From: Paenibacillus elgii NBRC 100335
Lineage (GTDB): Bacteria > Bacillota > Bacilli > Paenibacillales > NBRC-103111
Direction of reading: 5' to 3'
NCBI RefSeq assembly: GCF_004000865.1
Contig: NZ_BIMB01000036.1
Span: forward strand, 1-64,000
Length of the DNA stretch: 64,000 nt
The notes below the pieces were generated by a model. It searched no databases. It was not told the DNA's origin and saw only the letters and a program-made list of their open reading frames with translations. This document shows, piece by piece, positions 50,013-59,320 of the stretch (within the stretch, counting starts at the first letter, position 1; the number at the start of each line of letters is the position of its first letter). A program made the position numbers and the translations under genes.

Positions 50013-50606
50013 ATGACAGACTCCGAATGGCAGTATTGGATCAAGCAAGCAAACTACGGAGATGAAAAAGCGTTTCAAACGATTTACGAGCAAAGTAAGG
50101 ACCATGTATACCGCACGGTCACGCTTCTCATCGACAACAAACAAGACGCGTGCGACGTGGTCAGCGAGGTGTATGCCGAATTATTCAAATCGCTCGCGAA
50201 ATACGACGGGTGCAAGCCGTTCCGCTCCTGGCTTACCGGCCTCGTGATCCGCCAAACCCGCAACTGGAACCGAAAGCTGTGGCGGAAATTCAGGCTGCAC
50301 GAGCGCAGTAAACTGCTGGAAACGGAAGAGCGGACCCCGGATACGGAGGAGCTGTTCCTCCAGCATGAGCATCAGCACGAACTGATCGCTCTTGTTTACA
50401 AGCTGCCTTACAAGCTCCGGAGCGTTGTCGTGCTGCGCTATTATCAGGAGCATACCTTTGACGAAATTGCGGAACTGCTGGACATTCCGTCCGGTACGGT
50501 CAAATCGAGGCACCACGCCGCAATGGCCAAGCTGCGCAAGCAAGCAGCCCATTTAATCGAAACGAACGAAGGAGGACTTGCCCCATGTCCATCGAAAATC
50601 AATTGA
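50013..50606 (+). CDS. ECF-type RNA polymerase sigma factor
   Basis: The 197-residue sigma-70 family protein has region 2 (YEQSKDHVYRTVTLLIDNKQDACDVVSEVYAELFKS) and region 4 (LPYKLRSVVVLRYYQEHTFDEIAELLDIPSGTVKSRHHAAMAKLRK), the latter a clear HTH for the -35. It is in the ECF size class. The stop codon lies inside the next gene, which starts at 50585 (22-base overlap), so the sigma factor and its putative membrane anti-sigma factor are translationally coupled. It probably responds to envelope stress. Confidence 0.92.
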   Translation: MTDSEWQYWIKQANYGDEKAFQTIYEQSKDHVYRTVTLLIDNKQDACDVVSEVYAELFKSLAKYDGCKPFRSWLTGLVIRQTRNWNRKLWRKFRLHERSKLLETEERTPDTEELFLQHEHQHELIALVYKLPYKLRSVVVLRYYQEHTFDEIAELLDIPSGTVKSRHHAAMAKLRKQAAHLIETNEGGLAPCPSKIN

Positions 50607-51568
50607 AAACCGAGCTTCAGCAATATGCCGGAGCCCTTCACGCCCCATCGCAGCTCGACGAGCGAATCGCAGCGCTAATTCGGAAGCAGACCCGTGTGAC
50701 GGCTCCGTCCCTCAGACCCGGCAAGCGCAAATACGCGACCCGGGCGGCTCTTATTGCCGCGTGCATCTTTCTGTTTTCCGGCATCGCCTATGCTTCCAGC
50801 CTGCTCTATACGATGCAGTCGGATAAGGTGCGCGTAGAGCTGACCCAGCAAGCCGCGGCCACCTTGCCCGCAAACTTGTCCGCCGAGCTGACGCAATCGG
50901 TGCGCGACATCCGCGGCCAGCTCGCTTCGGGCGAGTCCGCTTACGTATACAGCGCGGAGCTTGAGAAGCGGAAACTGCCGGCGCTGCTGAAAATTACCGC
51001 CCCCGCAGCCTATACGAACCTCGACGCATGGAAAACGGAGACGAAGAAGCACTTTGTCCCGTTCAAGACGCCGACGGCGCTGCCGGCCGGATTCGCGTTC
51101 GTCCGGGCGGAGCTGGAAGCTCCTGTAAGCGGGATCGACGCTGCGACCTATGAGCAGTTCCATAGCCTGCTTCGGAAAAAAGCCGGGGCAGCAAACCAAG
51201 CCATCGTCTGGCAAAAGGCGCCTTCGGCAGGTAAAGCCGTCTCTCCGATGGATATGCCGGGGCTGGTCTATGCTAACGGTGACGGGGAACAAATCGAGGT
51301 GCGTTACCAAGTGTTCTCCGGAGACGATGCGGCGACCGACGTCCACACCCTAACCGGCGAATCGACGACCGCGGATAAGGTCTCCGTTTCGGGCAAGGAC
51401 GGCTACTATACATTGAACCGCAACCATATGCTCAGCGAAACGGGCGCGATGCAGAGCTTGGCTTGGCTGGAGTCGCAGGACGGCAGCACGATCCTGTACC
51501 AAGTGACGACTCCTTCGCTGAAAGTATCTCAAGACGATCTACTTCGCATCGCGAATAGCTTACAGTAA
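50585..51568 (+). CDS. Putative anti-sigma factor with DUF4367-like extracellular domain
   Basis: The 327-residue protein has a short cytoplasmic N-terminus (about 1-50), one membrane helix (RAALIAACIFLFSGIAYASSLLY, about 54-76) and a large extracytoplasmic part whose end (GYYTLN..., LAWLESQDGSTILYQVTTPSLKVSQDDLLRIANSL) resembles DUF4367. That domain is common in membrane proteins encoded next to ECF sigma factors. No zinc-binding anti-sigma motif is seen in the N-terminus. AGGAGG and the overlap with the sigma gene support the start. Confidence 0.85.
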   Translation: MSIENQLKTELQQYAGALHAPSQLDERIAALIRKQTRVTAPSLRPGKRKYATRAALIAACIFLFSGIAYASSLLYTMQSDKVRVELTQQAAATLPANLSAELTQSVRDIRGQLASGESAYVYSAELEKRKLPALLKITAPAAYTNLDAWKTETKKHFVPFKTPTALPAGFAFVRAELEAPVSGIDAATYEQFHSLLRKKAGAANQAIVWQKAPSAGKAVSPMDMPGLVYANGDGEQIEVRYQVFSGDDAATDVHTLTGESTTADKVSVSGKDGYYTLNRNHMLSETGAMQSLAWLESQDGSTILYQVTTPSLKVSQDDLLRIANSLQ

Positions 51569-51633
51569 TCTCCCGCGTCCGGTCAGTGCTGTCTTGCGAG
51601 ACAGCAGGGCCGGGCGCCGCCTTTCCCATACAG

Positions 51634-51678
51634 CAAAAAGGGATCTCCGTGCGCGATTTCGCGTGTCGAAAGATCCCT
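51634..51678 (-). terminator. Terminator of tgl
   Basis: On the minus strand AGGGATCT and AGATCCCT pair across a 24-base loop and end in TTTTT; a smaller hairpin with no T-run (TGCTGTCTTGCGAGACAGCA, plus strand 51586-51605) lies nearby. Confidence 0.75.
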
Positions 51679-51690
51679 CAAAGCCGTGCC

Positions 51691-52524
51691 TCAAGCGTAG
51701 ATAGCGGTTCTCCCGCCGATTCGAACGACAATCCGGCCGCGGGCTTCCGGCGGCAGCCAAGCAAGCGCCGTCTGGGAAACCGGAACCCGGGAAGACGCCG
51801 CCTCGTACAAATAAACGTAATTCGGGTACGTTACCTGATCGATCAAATAAGCGGACTCGGTGCTTCCCGGCTTGCGGTGCTTATTCAGCTTGGCAATGAT
51901 GCCTGCGGCATTCGTGATGCCAATCCCGTGGCCGAAATAGCTGTCGCTTCCGAGCTTCACCACGTTCTCTCCCTGCCACTCCATCCATTCCGGATCGACG
52001 TCGGGATTTTTGAAATACAGGATGTCGCCCGAATACGTCGGCATCTTCTCGGCAATCGTGATCAGCCGCAGGTCGCTGTCTACCTCCCAAGAATACAAAT
52101 ACAGGTTGGCGAACAGCCGGTTGAACTTTTGATCTCCGATCGTCTCAAGCACCGCTTTGTACAACACGATGATGATCGCGGTAGCGCATTCGAACGCATA
52201 AGCCCGGCCGTTCGAGAAAATATCACGGATGGCCGCGGCGGACCGGACGTCCTGCCGCATTTGGAATCCGCCGGAATCCGTACGGATCCAATAGGCTGCG
52301 TTGCAGCGCGATTTCTTGAAGGAAGCGAACGACGCCGCGCTGTGCTGCATATCTTTGGCCGCTTGGACAATCGCCGTCCGCAGCCTGAGCTCGAAACGCA
52401 GCGCCCCTTCCGAGTCATATTGGTACGTTGTGGGGTCCCTGTGTTTCTCCTCGTAGATGTCCCTCTCGGGCGGTTCCCAGCCGGATATATCGACCGACGT
52501 TTGGCCGTCCGCAATAACGATCAT
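51691..52524 (-). CDS. tgl: Protein-glutamine gamma-glutamyltransferase (spore coat transglutaminase)
   Basis: The 277-residue enzyme cross-links coat proteins through glutamine-lysine isopeptide bonds during sporulation. It matches B. subtilis Tgl (245 residues), with the catalytic cysteine at Cys113 in AYAFECATAI and Glu186 and His199 in GENVVKLGSDSYFGHGIGI. The C-terminus is about 30 residues longer than in B. subtilis. No signal peptide is present, as expected for a coat protein made in the mother cell. It follows the dgt-like gene by 90 bases in the same direction. Its presence is good evidence for an endospore former. Confidence 0.95.
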   Translation of the reverse strand: MIVIADGQTSVDISGWEPPERDIYEEKHRDPTTYQYDSEGALRFELRLRTAIVQAAKDMQHSAASFASFKKSRCNAAYWIRTDSGGFQMRQDVRSAAAIRDIFSNGRAYAFECATAIIIVLYKAVLETIGDQKFNRLFANLYLYSWEVDSDLRLITIAEKMPTYSGDILYFKNPDVDPEWMEWQGENVVKLGSDSYFGHGIGITNAAGIIAKLNKHRKPGSTESAYLIDQVTYPNYVYLYEAASSRVPVSQTALAWLPPEARGRIVVRIGGRTAIYA

Positions 52525-52613
52525 GGGGACCGGTCACCTCCTCGTCAGAGATGCGATACTAGCGCTCGCTCCCAGTATATGCCCGGGAGGGCCAGGATCA
52601 GACCCCAAAAGCC

Positions 52614-53933
52614 TTAATCCATCTCATAGATCGAACCGGATTTGCTTGCGAACAGCTCAGCGTATACCTTCTCCGCGTAGGCGTCCGTCATGCCCGAGAG
52701 ATAGTCGGCCACGAAGCGCGGCCACGTCCAGCGGTTTTTATGCCGCTCGTAATTTTCGATCCAATCGGGCGGAATGATCAGACGCCCTTCCTCAGGCACC
52801 TTGAAGCTGTCCCACAGCCGCCGGATCATAATTTCGCTGCGCTTCTGGAGCCGCTGCACGCGGAAGTCTTTGATCAAAGTCACCCAAGCCAGCTTTTTCA
52901 AAATTTCCATCGTCCGCAGCAGCTCCAAATCCTGCTGACCGTCGCGAACGAACGTGACCCGCTTCCAGCCTTTCTTCGGATCGTCGATAATGCCGACCCG
53001 CCCGGCAAAAGCGCTCACCCAGCGGGCTTTCATCTCCCTGCGGGTCCGTGAAGCCTCGTTATCGCACTCGGCGTAGATTTCCTCCCACTGCTCCAGATAC
53101 GAAGCCAGCACACGCTTGACCATCGCCTTGATATCGACCTGGTCCCAGCCGACCTCCAGGTTCCCATGGTCGCCCTCGATCTCTTCCACCAGATGCATAG
53201 CGAGCCGATCGTCCTCGAAAAAGGTCCGGTTCATCTGAATTTTGCCGGCGCGGATGCCGTCCTCGATATCGTGCGTCGAATAAGCGATGTCATCGCTCAA
53301 ATCCATGAGCTGCGCCTCCAGCGTCGAACAGCCGGCCGGCATGTTCCATTTGTCGCGAAGGTAGCTGATGCCTTCCCATTCCATCGGATACACACCTTTA
53401 ATCCGTCCGGGCGTGTCCAGGTTATACGGGTATTTATTAATCCCAAGCTGCACCGCTGCCGTCAAATCGAGGCCGCTGCCGCTGCCTGCGCGCTTCTCCA
53501 GAAACATCAGCAGCCGGAAATTTTGCGCATTGCCTTCATAGGCCAGACCGTGCTCTTCGGCAAGCAGCCGGTTCAGCACTTCTTCCCCTTTGTGCCCGAA
53601 CGGCGGATGCCCGAGATCATGCGCCAGCGCAGCGCATTCCACAACCGCCGGGTCCATCATCAAGCCGGGATGCTCCTTCCGCCGCAAAAACTCGTAATGC
53701 TCGCCAAGCCGCCGCGCCGTCTCGCGGGCAATTTGCGACACCTCGATCGAATGCGTCAGTCTTGTCCGATAGTAGTCGCCAGTCCCGGCGCCGAACACCT
53801 GCGATTTGCCCTGCAGCCGCCGAAAAGCCGGGGATTGGATGAGCCGGGCATAATCCCGCTCGTATTCGTCCCGTTCCTCGCTGAACGTCCCGGCCACCGG
53901 TTCGTCCAAACGCAGTTTACGCAAGTCCATCAT
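52614..53933 (-). CDS. dgt: dGTP triphosphohydrolase-like HD-domain protein
   Basis: The 439-residue enzyme belongs to the dNTPase family that cleaves dNTPs to nucleoside and triphosphate. The HD motif is complete: RTRLTHSIEVSQIA (first His), ALAHDLGHPPFGHKGE (HD pair), and later STHDIEDG with the final metal residue. It begins MDLRKLRLDE, typical of the dGTPase type. Length is between the short (about 380) and long (about 500) subgroups. It is encoded upstream of tgl on the minus strand. Confidence 0.9.
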   Translation of the reverse strand: MMDLRKLRLDEPVAGTFSEERDEYERDYARLIQSPAFRRLQGKSQVFGAGTGDYYRTRLTHSIEVSQIARETARRLGEHYEFLRRKEHPGLMMDPAVVECAALAHDLGHPPFGHKGEEVLNRLLAEEHGLAYEGNAQNFRLLMFLEKRAGSGSGLDLTAAVQLGINKYPYNLDTPGRIKGVYPMEWEGISYLRDKWNMPAGCSTLEAQLMDLSDDIAYSTHDIEDGIRAGKIQMNRTFFEDDRLAMHLVEEIEGDHGNLEVGWDQVDIKAMVKRVLASYLEQWEEIYAECDNEASRTRREMKARWVSAFAGRVGIIDDPKKGWKRVTFVRDGQQDLELLRTMEILKKLAWVTLIKDFRVQRLQKRSEIMIRRLWDSFKVPEEGRLIIPPDWIENYERHKNRWTWPRFVADYLSGMTDAYAEKVYAELFASKSGSIYEMD

Positions 53934-54095
53934 AATCCCCCCGTTACTCTGCTTCCTATGTCATGAAAAATAACATCATAGGTTGTTGAGCAAATTGTAG
54001 CATATTCCTTTTGCAAAGGAAAAGGGGCGCCTCATGGGCTTGTCCCACGTCCTGCTGTCGAAGCGGATGCGGGGGCCTCTATAGCAAAAAAAGCG

Positions 54096-54127
54096 CAAAA
54101 AGACGGCTGGACCAAGGTCCAACCGTC
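54096..54127 (-). terminator. Terminator of the LTA-synthase-like gene
   Basis: GACGGCTGGACC pairs with GGTCCAACCGTC around AA; the minus-strand side ends in TTTTTGCGCTTTTTTT. Confidence 0.9.
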
Positions 54128-54170
54128 AGTTCGTTGCTGTGAACCATCCGTTATTCAGCGTCGCGCGATG

Positions 54171-56123
54171 CTAATGCCCGGCGGCATTCGGTACGGCTCC
54201 CCCGCCTCCCGGATCTGTCGCCCCGGCGGCAGAAGGACCTCCGGTATATTTGGCGAGATACTGCTTTCCGAACAGTTCATCATATTGAAGCTCCCGGTAC
54301 TTCTCCACATCGGCAGCGGCCGAAGCCGGAACCGACGCATTCATCTGTCCGTCCGAATCGATGACGAGATTGCGCAGCAGGCCCGGAATCTTCTTGGACA
54401 GCTCGGCATTGTACGCCAACGCGGCCGGCTTCTCCATCTGCAGCCGGTCCAGCACATAGGCGCTCAGGAACGAGTTGCTCAGCACTGGCACCTGCTCCTT
54501 CGGCATGTCGAAGTTGGACCACATGACAAATGGCACGCTATGCATCTTTTTCAGCTCCTCCAGCGACCATTGATCCGATTTGGCCGTATGAATGAACCCG
54601 GACTGCACATATACGTCGTAATCGTACCCAAGCATCGGCAGATGATCGCCATAGAACACGACAATCGTCGGTTCGCTGGAGTTTTGGAAATGATCGATCA
54701 ACAACTGCAGGCTGCGGTCCGCATCGCGGGCGCCGTGTACGTATGTTTCTAGCGTATCGCGGGCTGTGTCGTCAAGACTGCCTTGAACTTTAACGGGATT
54801 GTCGTTGCCATAACGGTGGTCGTCATAAGGGCCGTGATTCTGCATCGTGACCGCATAGATGAACGTTGGGTTGGCGTTGGACTCCACTTCCTTGATAATG
54901 TGCTTCGACACCTCGTCATCCGCGATGAAATCGCCGCGGTACTCAGGGTTCTCGAAGCCGTCCTTGCTCAGGAAGCTGTCAAAGCCCATATGCTTGTAGA
55001 CGTTCTCGCGGTTCCAGAACCAGCCTTCGTACGAATGGATCGCAGCGCTCTTGTAGCCGAGGCCCTTGAAATAGCTGGCCAAGCTCGGGATCGGCTTGCT
55101 GATGTACTGCTGATACGGCACCGACCCGGCCGGCAGAAAACTCATCGACTGTCCGGTCAGCACCTCGAACTCGACATTGCTTGTGCCGCCGCCGAACTGC
55201 GGCGATAGAAGATAGCCCGACGTGCTTTCCTGCTCAAGTCTGTGAATCGTAGGCACCGGATCTTCGCTGAAGGTGACGTTCGGCAGCAAGGTCGGGTCCC
55301 AGAACGCTTCGTTCATCACAAAAATGACGTTCGGCTTCACCGCGCTTGCTGCGCTTGCCGCATTGGCCGTCGACGTGCCGACCATTTCGTTGAGGCTCTC
55401 GGCAAGACTTGCCATCGAAGGCTCGCTGTAGCCGGGCGGCTTCGGTACGATCGTATTTTTTACGTTCATGGTGAACGCCAAGGACAGCCCGTTCGTACCG
55501 TAGTTTTCCTGCTGGTTCCAGACGATCTCGCTCACTCCCGCCCGGTCCAGCAGCGTTCCGGTCCACGGCGCCCGTACGCCGAAGCTGTACAAAGCGAAGA
55601 CGCACAGCGCGCCGAGGACGATCCGGGTTACCGGGCGCAGCGACAGCCGCGGTATCCACAAGCGGAACAGGAAAATCACGGCCACGATGGCGAAGACCAG
55701 CCCGATCCGCACGAGGGCGGTACGCGACGTAACCAGCGGCAGGATGTTCATGCTCTCCTTGTTCAGGAAAATATCCCATGGAAAGAAGGGCTCGCCGATC
55801 AGCTTTACCTTAAAATAACTGATCAGCGATACAATCGAAAGCAGCAGGGCGCTAATGCCGGCGGACAGCACCAGCGACCCGATAATACAGTAAATTAACG
55901 AAAACACCAGAAACACAATCAAAGCATTCAATCCGAACAGCTTCCAATCGGCGGTTAGCCAAGTCCAGGTCTCATGCACATTTCCCCGTCCTATCAGTTC
56001 CATGCCAAATACCAGAAGCAGGGGAATGACAATCATTGCGGCAACGATTAAGCTGTTCCAACCCATGCGGGCAAGCTTTGACCGTGATGACTTCGGCTGT
56101 CCTTGGACATCCAAGGGACGCAT
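54171..56123 (-). CDS. LTA-synthase-family (sulfatase-like) membrane protein
   Basis: A 650-residue protein with five N-terminal membrane helices (about 25-190) and a large extracytoplasmic alkaline-phosphatase/sulfatase domain (about 270-600). The metal and nucleophile sites are visible: IFVMNEAFWD, the Thr of GGGTSNVEFEVLTG, SYEGWFWNRENVY and FYGDHLPMLG. Relatives polymerise glycerol phosphate or transfer phosphoglycerol to surface glycans (LtaS, OpgB); which one is not clear. The C-terminal tail is Gly/Ala-rich. It lies close to the GT-C membrane gene, so both may act on envelope glycans. Confidence 0.9.
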   Translation of the reverse strand: MRPLDVQGQPKSSRSKLARMGWNSLIVAAMIVIPLLLVFGMELIGRGNVHETWTWLTADWKLFGLNALIVFLVFSLIYCIIGSLVLSAGISALLLSIVSLISYFKVKLIGEPFFPWDIFLNKESMNILPLVTSRTALVRIGLVFAIVAVIFLFRLWIPRLSLRPVTRIVLGALCVFALYSFGVRAPWTGTLLDRAGVSEIVWNQQENYGTNGLSLAFTMNVKNTIVPKPPGYSEPSMASLAESLNEMVGTSTANAASAASAVKPNVIFVMNEAFWDPTLLPNVTFSEDPVPTIHRLEQESTSGYLLSPQFGGGTSNVEFEVLTGQSMSFLPAGSVPYQQYISKPIPSLASYFKGLGYKSAAIHSYEGWFWNRENVYKHMGFDSFLSKDGFENPEYRGDFIADDEVSKHIIKEVESNANPTFIYAVTMQNHGPYDDHRYGNDNPVKVQGSLDDTARDTLETYVHGARDADRSLQLLIDHFQNSSEPTIVVFYGDHLPMLGYDYDVYVQSGFIHTAKSDQWSLEELKKMHSVPFVMWSNFDMPKEQVPVLSNSFLSAYVLDRLQMEKPAALAYNAELSKKIPGLLRNLVIDSDGQMNASVPASAAADVEKYRELQYDELFGKQYLAKYTGGPSAAGATDPGGGGAVPNAAGH

Positions 56124-56277
56124 CGCTTCTCACACTCCTATCAGCCCGCATATCGTTCTTATTGCGGAATCAATTTTTAACTTATTGTAAAAGCTAAACA
56201 TTAAAGAAAAATGAATTTAAGATGAAAGGGAGAAATTGGCCCTTGCGGCATAGGACTTTATCCCCGTTATCGGCAAA

Positions 56278-56317
56278 AAAGAGCAGGGCTCGCTCCGGAG
56301 AGCTTTACCTGCTCTTT
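56278..56317 (-). terminator. Terminator of the GT-C membrane gene
   Basis: AAAGAGCAGG pairs with CCTGCTCTTT across a 20-base loop with an inner AGCTCTCCGGAGCGAGC-type pairing. The minus side ends in TTTTTTGCC. Confidence 0.75.
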
Positions 56318-56349
56318 CTTATTACCCAGATTTACAAAAGGTTAACACT

Positions 56350-57936
56350 TTATGAGGCGGGGGGCTGCCATTTTTTTATTTTGTACAGCCGCCACTCGTT
56401 GTCAAAATCATGATACAGCTCGGCCCATTCGTTGCCTTTTTCGTACAAATCCTTGTATTTCGTATTAATGGCGCTTTTATCGGCGTTCGGCAGCGGCCGT
56501 GGGATCAAAATATAATCGACACCGTTGCCGGGCGGATCGTTCTTGGCCTTCTTGAAGTCATAATCGCTCGTAATCAGAAATTTCTTCGTATTGCGGCTGT
56601 TTACCAGAATTGTAAACGCCGAGGCCGAGTCGGTCAGGATGGTCGCATCCCCCATATTCTCGTCCAGCCATTTTGCCACGGATCGGTCCAAAATCTGGCT
56701 CTGGTAATACTTGTTCCCGCTCTTGATCGTCAGAAACGTGTTCTCGTCGGGCGCAATTTGCGGATTGGTCACCGCATACGACAGCAGCGCGGAAGTCGTC
56801 AGCAGTCCGGCAGCCACAACCGTGAAGGCGGCCCGTCGCTTCCGGAGCAAGCCGAGTTCATAAGGAATCCAGGCTACCGTGATCGGGTACACGTACATAA
56901 AATAGCGGAACCAGCCGAAAGACGACTCTTTCATCAGCAGCGCAAATTGCAGTCCCGGAATGGACAGGAACAGGCATACCAGCACCAAAGTCTCCCAGCG
57001 CAGCAGCCGTCCCGCAAACGTACGAATCAGCAGTATGGCCGCCAGCGGCACGGAAAACCAGGCGGTCTTTTTAGCCACGAAGACAAGGGCCAGTAGCGGA
57101 CTGTTAAAGATCCGGTTGAAGTTCTCGTCGCCCTTCAGCGCGTCGGACTGGGCCTGATTGGAATATTCGGAGTGCAGGAAGTAAAGCGCGTCGCCCATAA
57201 TAATATAGTTGAAAAAAATCCAGAGCAGCCCCGAGAACACGGCGGGCAGCAGCAAAATAAACGAGGTGGCCTCCACCTTGCGGGCCCGTTCCGCCCATGG
57301 CAGCGGCTTTTCCCCTTCGCCCGGCGGCATCAGCAGCAGAACGATCAGCAGCGCTGCGCCCAAGGATACGCCGAAGGGTACGGCTTCGTACCTCGTCCAG
57401 AACGCCAGGGCCAGCGCAAAGCCCGCGAGCACCAAGTGGCTGATTTGGCGTGTTTTGAGCCAGTCGCCGAACCGGATCACGGTGTACATGAGAAAGTAAA
57501 TATAAGGCGCGTCGCTAAGCCCGTTGGCCCCGAACAGGAACACGAACGGATTCAGGCAGTACAGCAGGCTAAGTCCGAGGCTCATGCCGAACGACAAGCC
57601 GTTACGCCGCCCTGCGTCATATAGGAGCAGTGCCGTGAGCCCGGCAAAGACGCTGGTAACGAGCACCCCGGCCAGACCATAGGACGCCAGCTCCGGAAGG
57701 ATCGGATACAGCACCAGAACGGCCAGTTCCATAAGGCTCGGCAATGGATTCCATACAAAGCCGATGGCCCCCAGATGAGGGTCACGGCTGTACAGCACAT
57801 AGAAAGCGTTAGCTACCCGGCTGAGCGCGTCCGAATGCATGTACCCGACGATATAACTGATATAAAAGCCGAGCGCAAGCTCGGTTAGAAAGAAAAACAG
57901 AAATAATCCCCAACGAAATGCGTTTCTTCTCAGCAT
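56350..57936 (-). CDS. GT-C-type membrane glycosyltransferase (ArnT/PMT-like)
   Basis: The 528-residue protein has about eleven membrane helices and an early acidic loop (GYMHSDALSRVANAFYVLYSRDPHLGAIGFVWNPLPS, about 31-68) with the Asp expected of the GT-C catalytic site. The C-terminal 110 residues are soluble (QILDRSVAKWLDENMGDATILTDSASAFTILVN). Such enzymes transfer a sugar from a polyprenyl phosphate at the outer membrane face. It neighbours the LTA-synthase-like gene, fitting a surface-polymer role. No Shine-Dalgarno ambiguity. Confidence 0.82.
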   Translation of the reverse strand: MLRRNAFRWGLFLFFFLTELALGFYISYIVGYMHSDALSRVANAFYVLYSRDPHLGAIGFVWNPLPSLMELAVLVLYPILPELASYGLAGVLVTSVFAGLTALLLYDAGRRNGLSFGMSLGLSLLYCLNPFVFLFGANGLSDAPYIYFLMYTVIRFGDWLKTRQISHLVLAGFALALAFWTRYEAVPFGVSLGAALLIVLLLMPPGEGEKPLPWAERARKVEATSFILLLPAVFSGLLWIFFNYIIMGDALYFLHSEYSNQAQSDALKGDENFNRIFNSPLLALVFVAKKTAWFSVPLAAILLIRTFAGRLLRWETLVLVCLFLSIPGLQFALLMKESSFGWFRYFMYVYPITVAWIPYELGLLRKRRAAFTVVAAGLLTTSALLSYAVTNPQIAPDENTFLTIKSGNKYYQSQILDRSVAKWLDENMGDATILTDSASAFTILVNSRNTKKFLITSDYDFKKAKNDPPGNGVDYILIPRPLPNADKSAINTKYKDLYEKGNEWAELYHDFDNEWRLYKIKKWQPPAS

Positions 57937-58104
57937 CGATTAAAGCTTCTCCCGTCCGAAAAATAACTGCGGCCAGATTCGTCAAAAAATAGGCATTTAG
58001 CACCATTATAGAACGAGAGTGTGTTGGTGAAAAGAGGCAATTCAGGAATGCGCTCTCACAGATGAGAATCGATGTCTAAGCATACAGGGCAGCCCGTCCG
58101 GAAA

Positions 58105-58149
58105 AGAAAAGCCGTGCGCGGCTCTTGGACTTTCTGAGTCACGCACGAC
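58105..58149 (-). terminator. Terminator of the aldo/keto reductase gene
   Basis: GCCGTGCG and CGCACGAC pair (one G-U) across a 23-base loop; the minus side ends in CTTTTCTTTTCC. Confidence 0.6.
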
Positions 58150-58166
58150 TTGTGCCGAAGGCTTAC

Positions 58167-59159
58167 TTACTTCCCAAGCACGGCTTCGATCCGCTCCAGC
58201 TCTTCGCTGCTGAATTCGAGCTTGCTTACTGCGCCTACCGCATCCTCGATCTGGCTTACTTTGCTCGCCCCGATGAGAGCGGAGGTCACCCGGCCGCCCC
58301 GGAGCACCCACGAAATCGCCATCTGCGACAGCTTCTGGCCGCGCTCCCGGGCGATGTCGTTCAGCTTGCGCACTTGGCCCATCACTTCGTCCGTCAGCTC
58401 CTCCGGCTTCAGGAAGACGCTCGAACCGGCCGCGCGGGAATCCGCCGGAATTCCGTTCAAGTAACGGTCGGTCAGGATGCCTTTGTAGAGCGGCGAGTAA
58501 GCGATGCTGCCGACGCCCTCCCGCTCCAGCAGATCCAGCAGGCCGTCTTCGACCCAGCGGTCCAGCATGGAGTAGCGCGGCTGATGAATAACGCACGGCG
58601 TGCCGAGCGACTTCAGTATGGCGATCGCCTGCTCCGCCCGGTCGGCGCGGTAGTTCGAGATGCCGACATACAGCGCTTTTCCTTGGCGCACGAGGTGGTC
58701 GAGCGCGCCCATCGTTTCCTCCAGCGGGGTGTTCGGGTCCGGACGGTGATGGTAATAAATGTCGACGTAGTCCAGCTTCATCCGTTTAAGGCTCTGATCA
58801 AGACTCGCGATCATATTTTTGCGGGAGCCCCATTCGCCATAAGGTCCCGGCCACATGTAGTAGCCCGCTTTCGTTGAAATGATCAGCTCGTCGCGGTAGT
58901 TTTGGAGATCGGAGTGGAGGATTTTGCCGAACGTTTCCTCTGCCGATCCCGGAGGCGGCCCGTAGTTGTTGGCCAAATCGAAATGCGTGATGCCCAAATC
59001 AAATGCGCGCCGGACCATAGCCCGGCCGTTCTCATAGATGTCGCCGCCGCCAAAGTTGTGCCACAAGCCCAAGGAAACGGCCGACAGCTTCAGCCCGCTG
59101 GCTCCGAGCCGGTTATATTTCATCGTGTCATACCGGTCGCCGCTCGGTAAGTAGGACAT
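58167..59159 (-). CDS. Aldo/keto reductase, YghZ/GpR-like
   Basis: The 330-residue NADPH-dependent oxidoreductase has LGLWHNFGGGD and the AKR signature FDLGITHFDLANNYGPPPGSAEE (catalytic Asp and Tyr), IISTKAGYYMWPGPYGEWGSRKN (Lys), the substrate-site His in YYHHRPDP, and a C-terminal GASKVSQIEDAV. The WPGPYG-type segment is typical of the L-glyceraldehyde-3-phosphate reductase (YghZ, MgrA) group. The longest frame starts at 59258, but AAGGAGG ten bases before ATG 59159 fixes the start. It is divergent from the AraC regulator, which may control it. Confidence 0.93.
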   Translation of the reverse strand: MSYLPSGDRYDTMKYNRLGASGLKLSAVSLGLWHNFGGGDIYENGRAMVRRAFDLGITHFDLANNYGPPPGSAEETFGKILHSDLQNYRDELIISTKAGYYMWPGPYGEWGSRKNMIASLDQSLKRMKLDYVDIYYHHRPDPNTPLEETMGALDHLVRQGKALYVGISNYRADRAEQAIAILKSLGTPCVIHQPRYSMLDRWVEDGLLDLLEREGVGSIAYSPLYKGILTDRYLNGIPADSRAAGSSVFLKPEELTDEVMGQVRKLNDIARERGQKLSQMAISWVLRGGRVTSALIGASKVSQIEDAVGAVSKLEFSSEELERIEAVLGK

Positions 59160-59320
59160 ATTCGTATTTCCTCCTTCATCCAGGTGATTTTGACCTGCAC
59201 TTTCTTGTTCCATTGTAGCGCGTTCCACTGGAAAATCGTATGTCAGCATGCTGGACAAATATAGTATAATGTCACTTGATTCCCCTCAGGGCGGGTCCGA
59301 TTCATGGAGCGGAGGTGGCG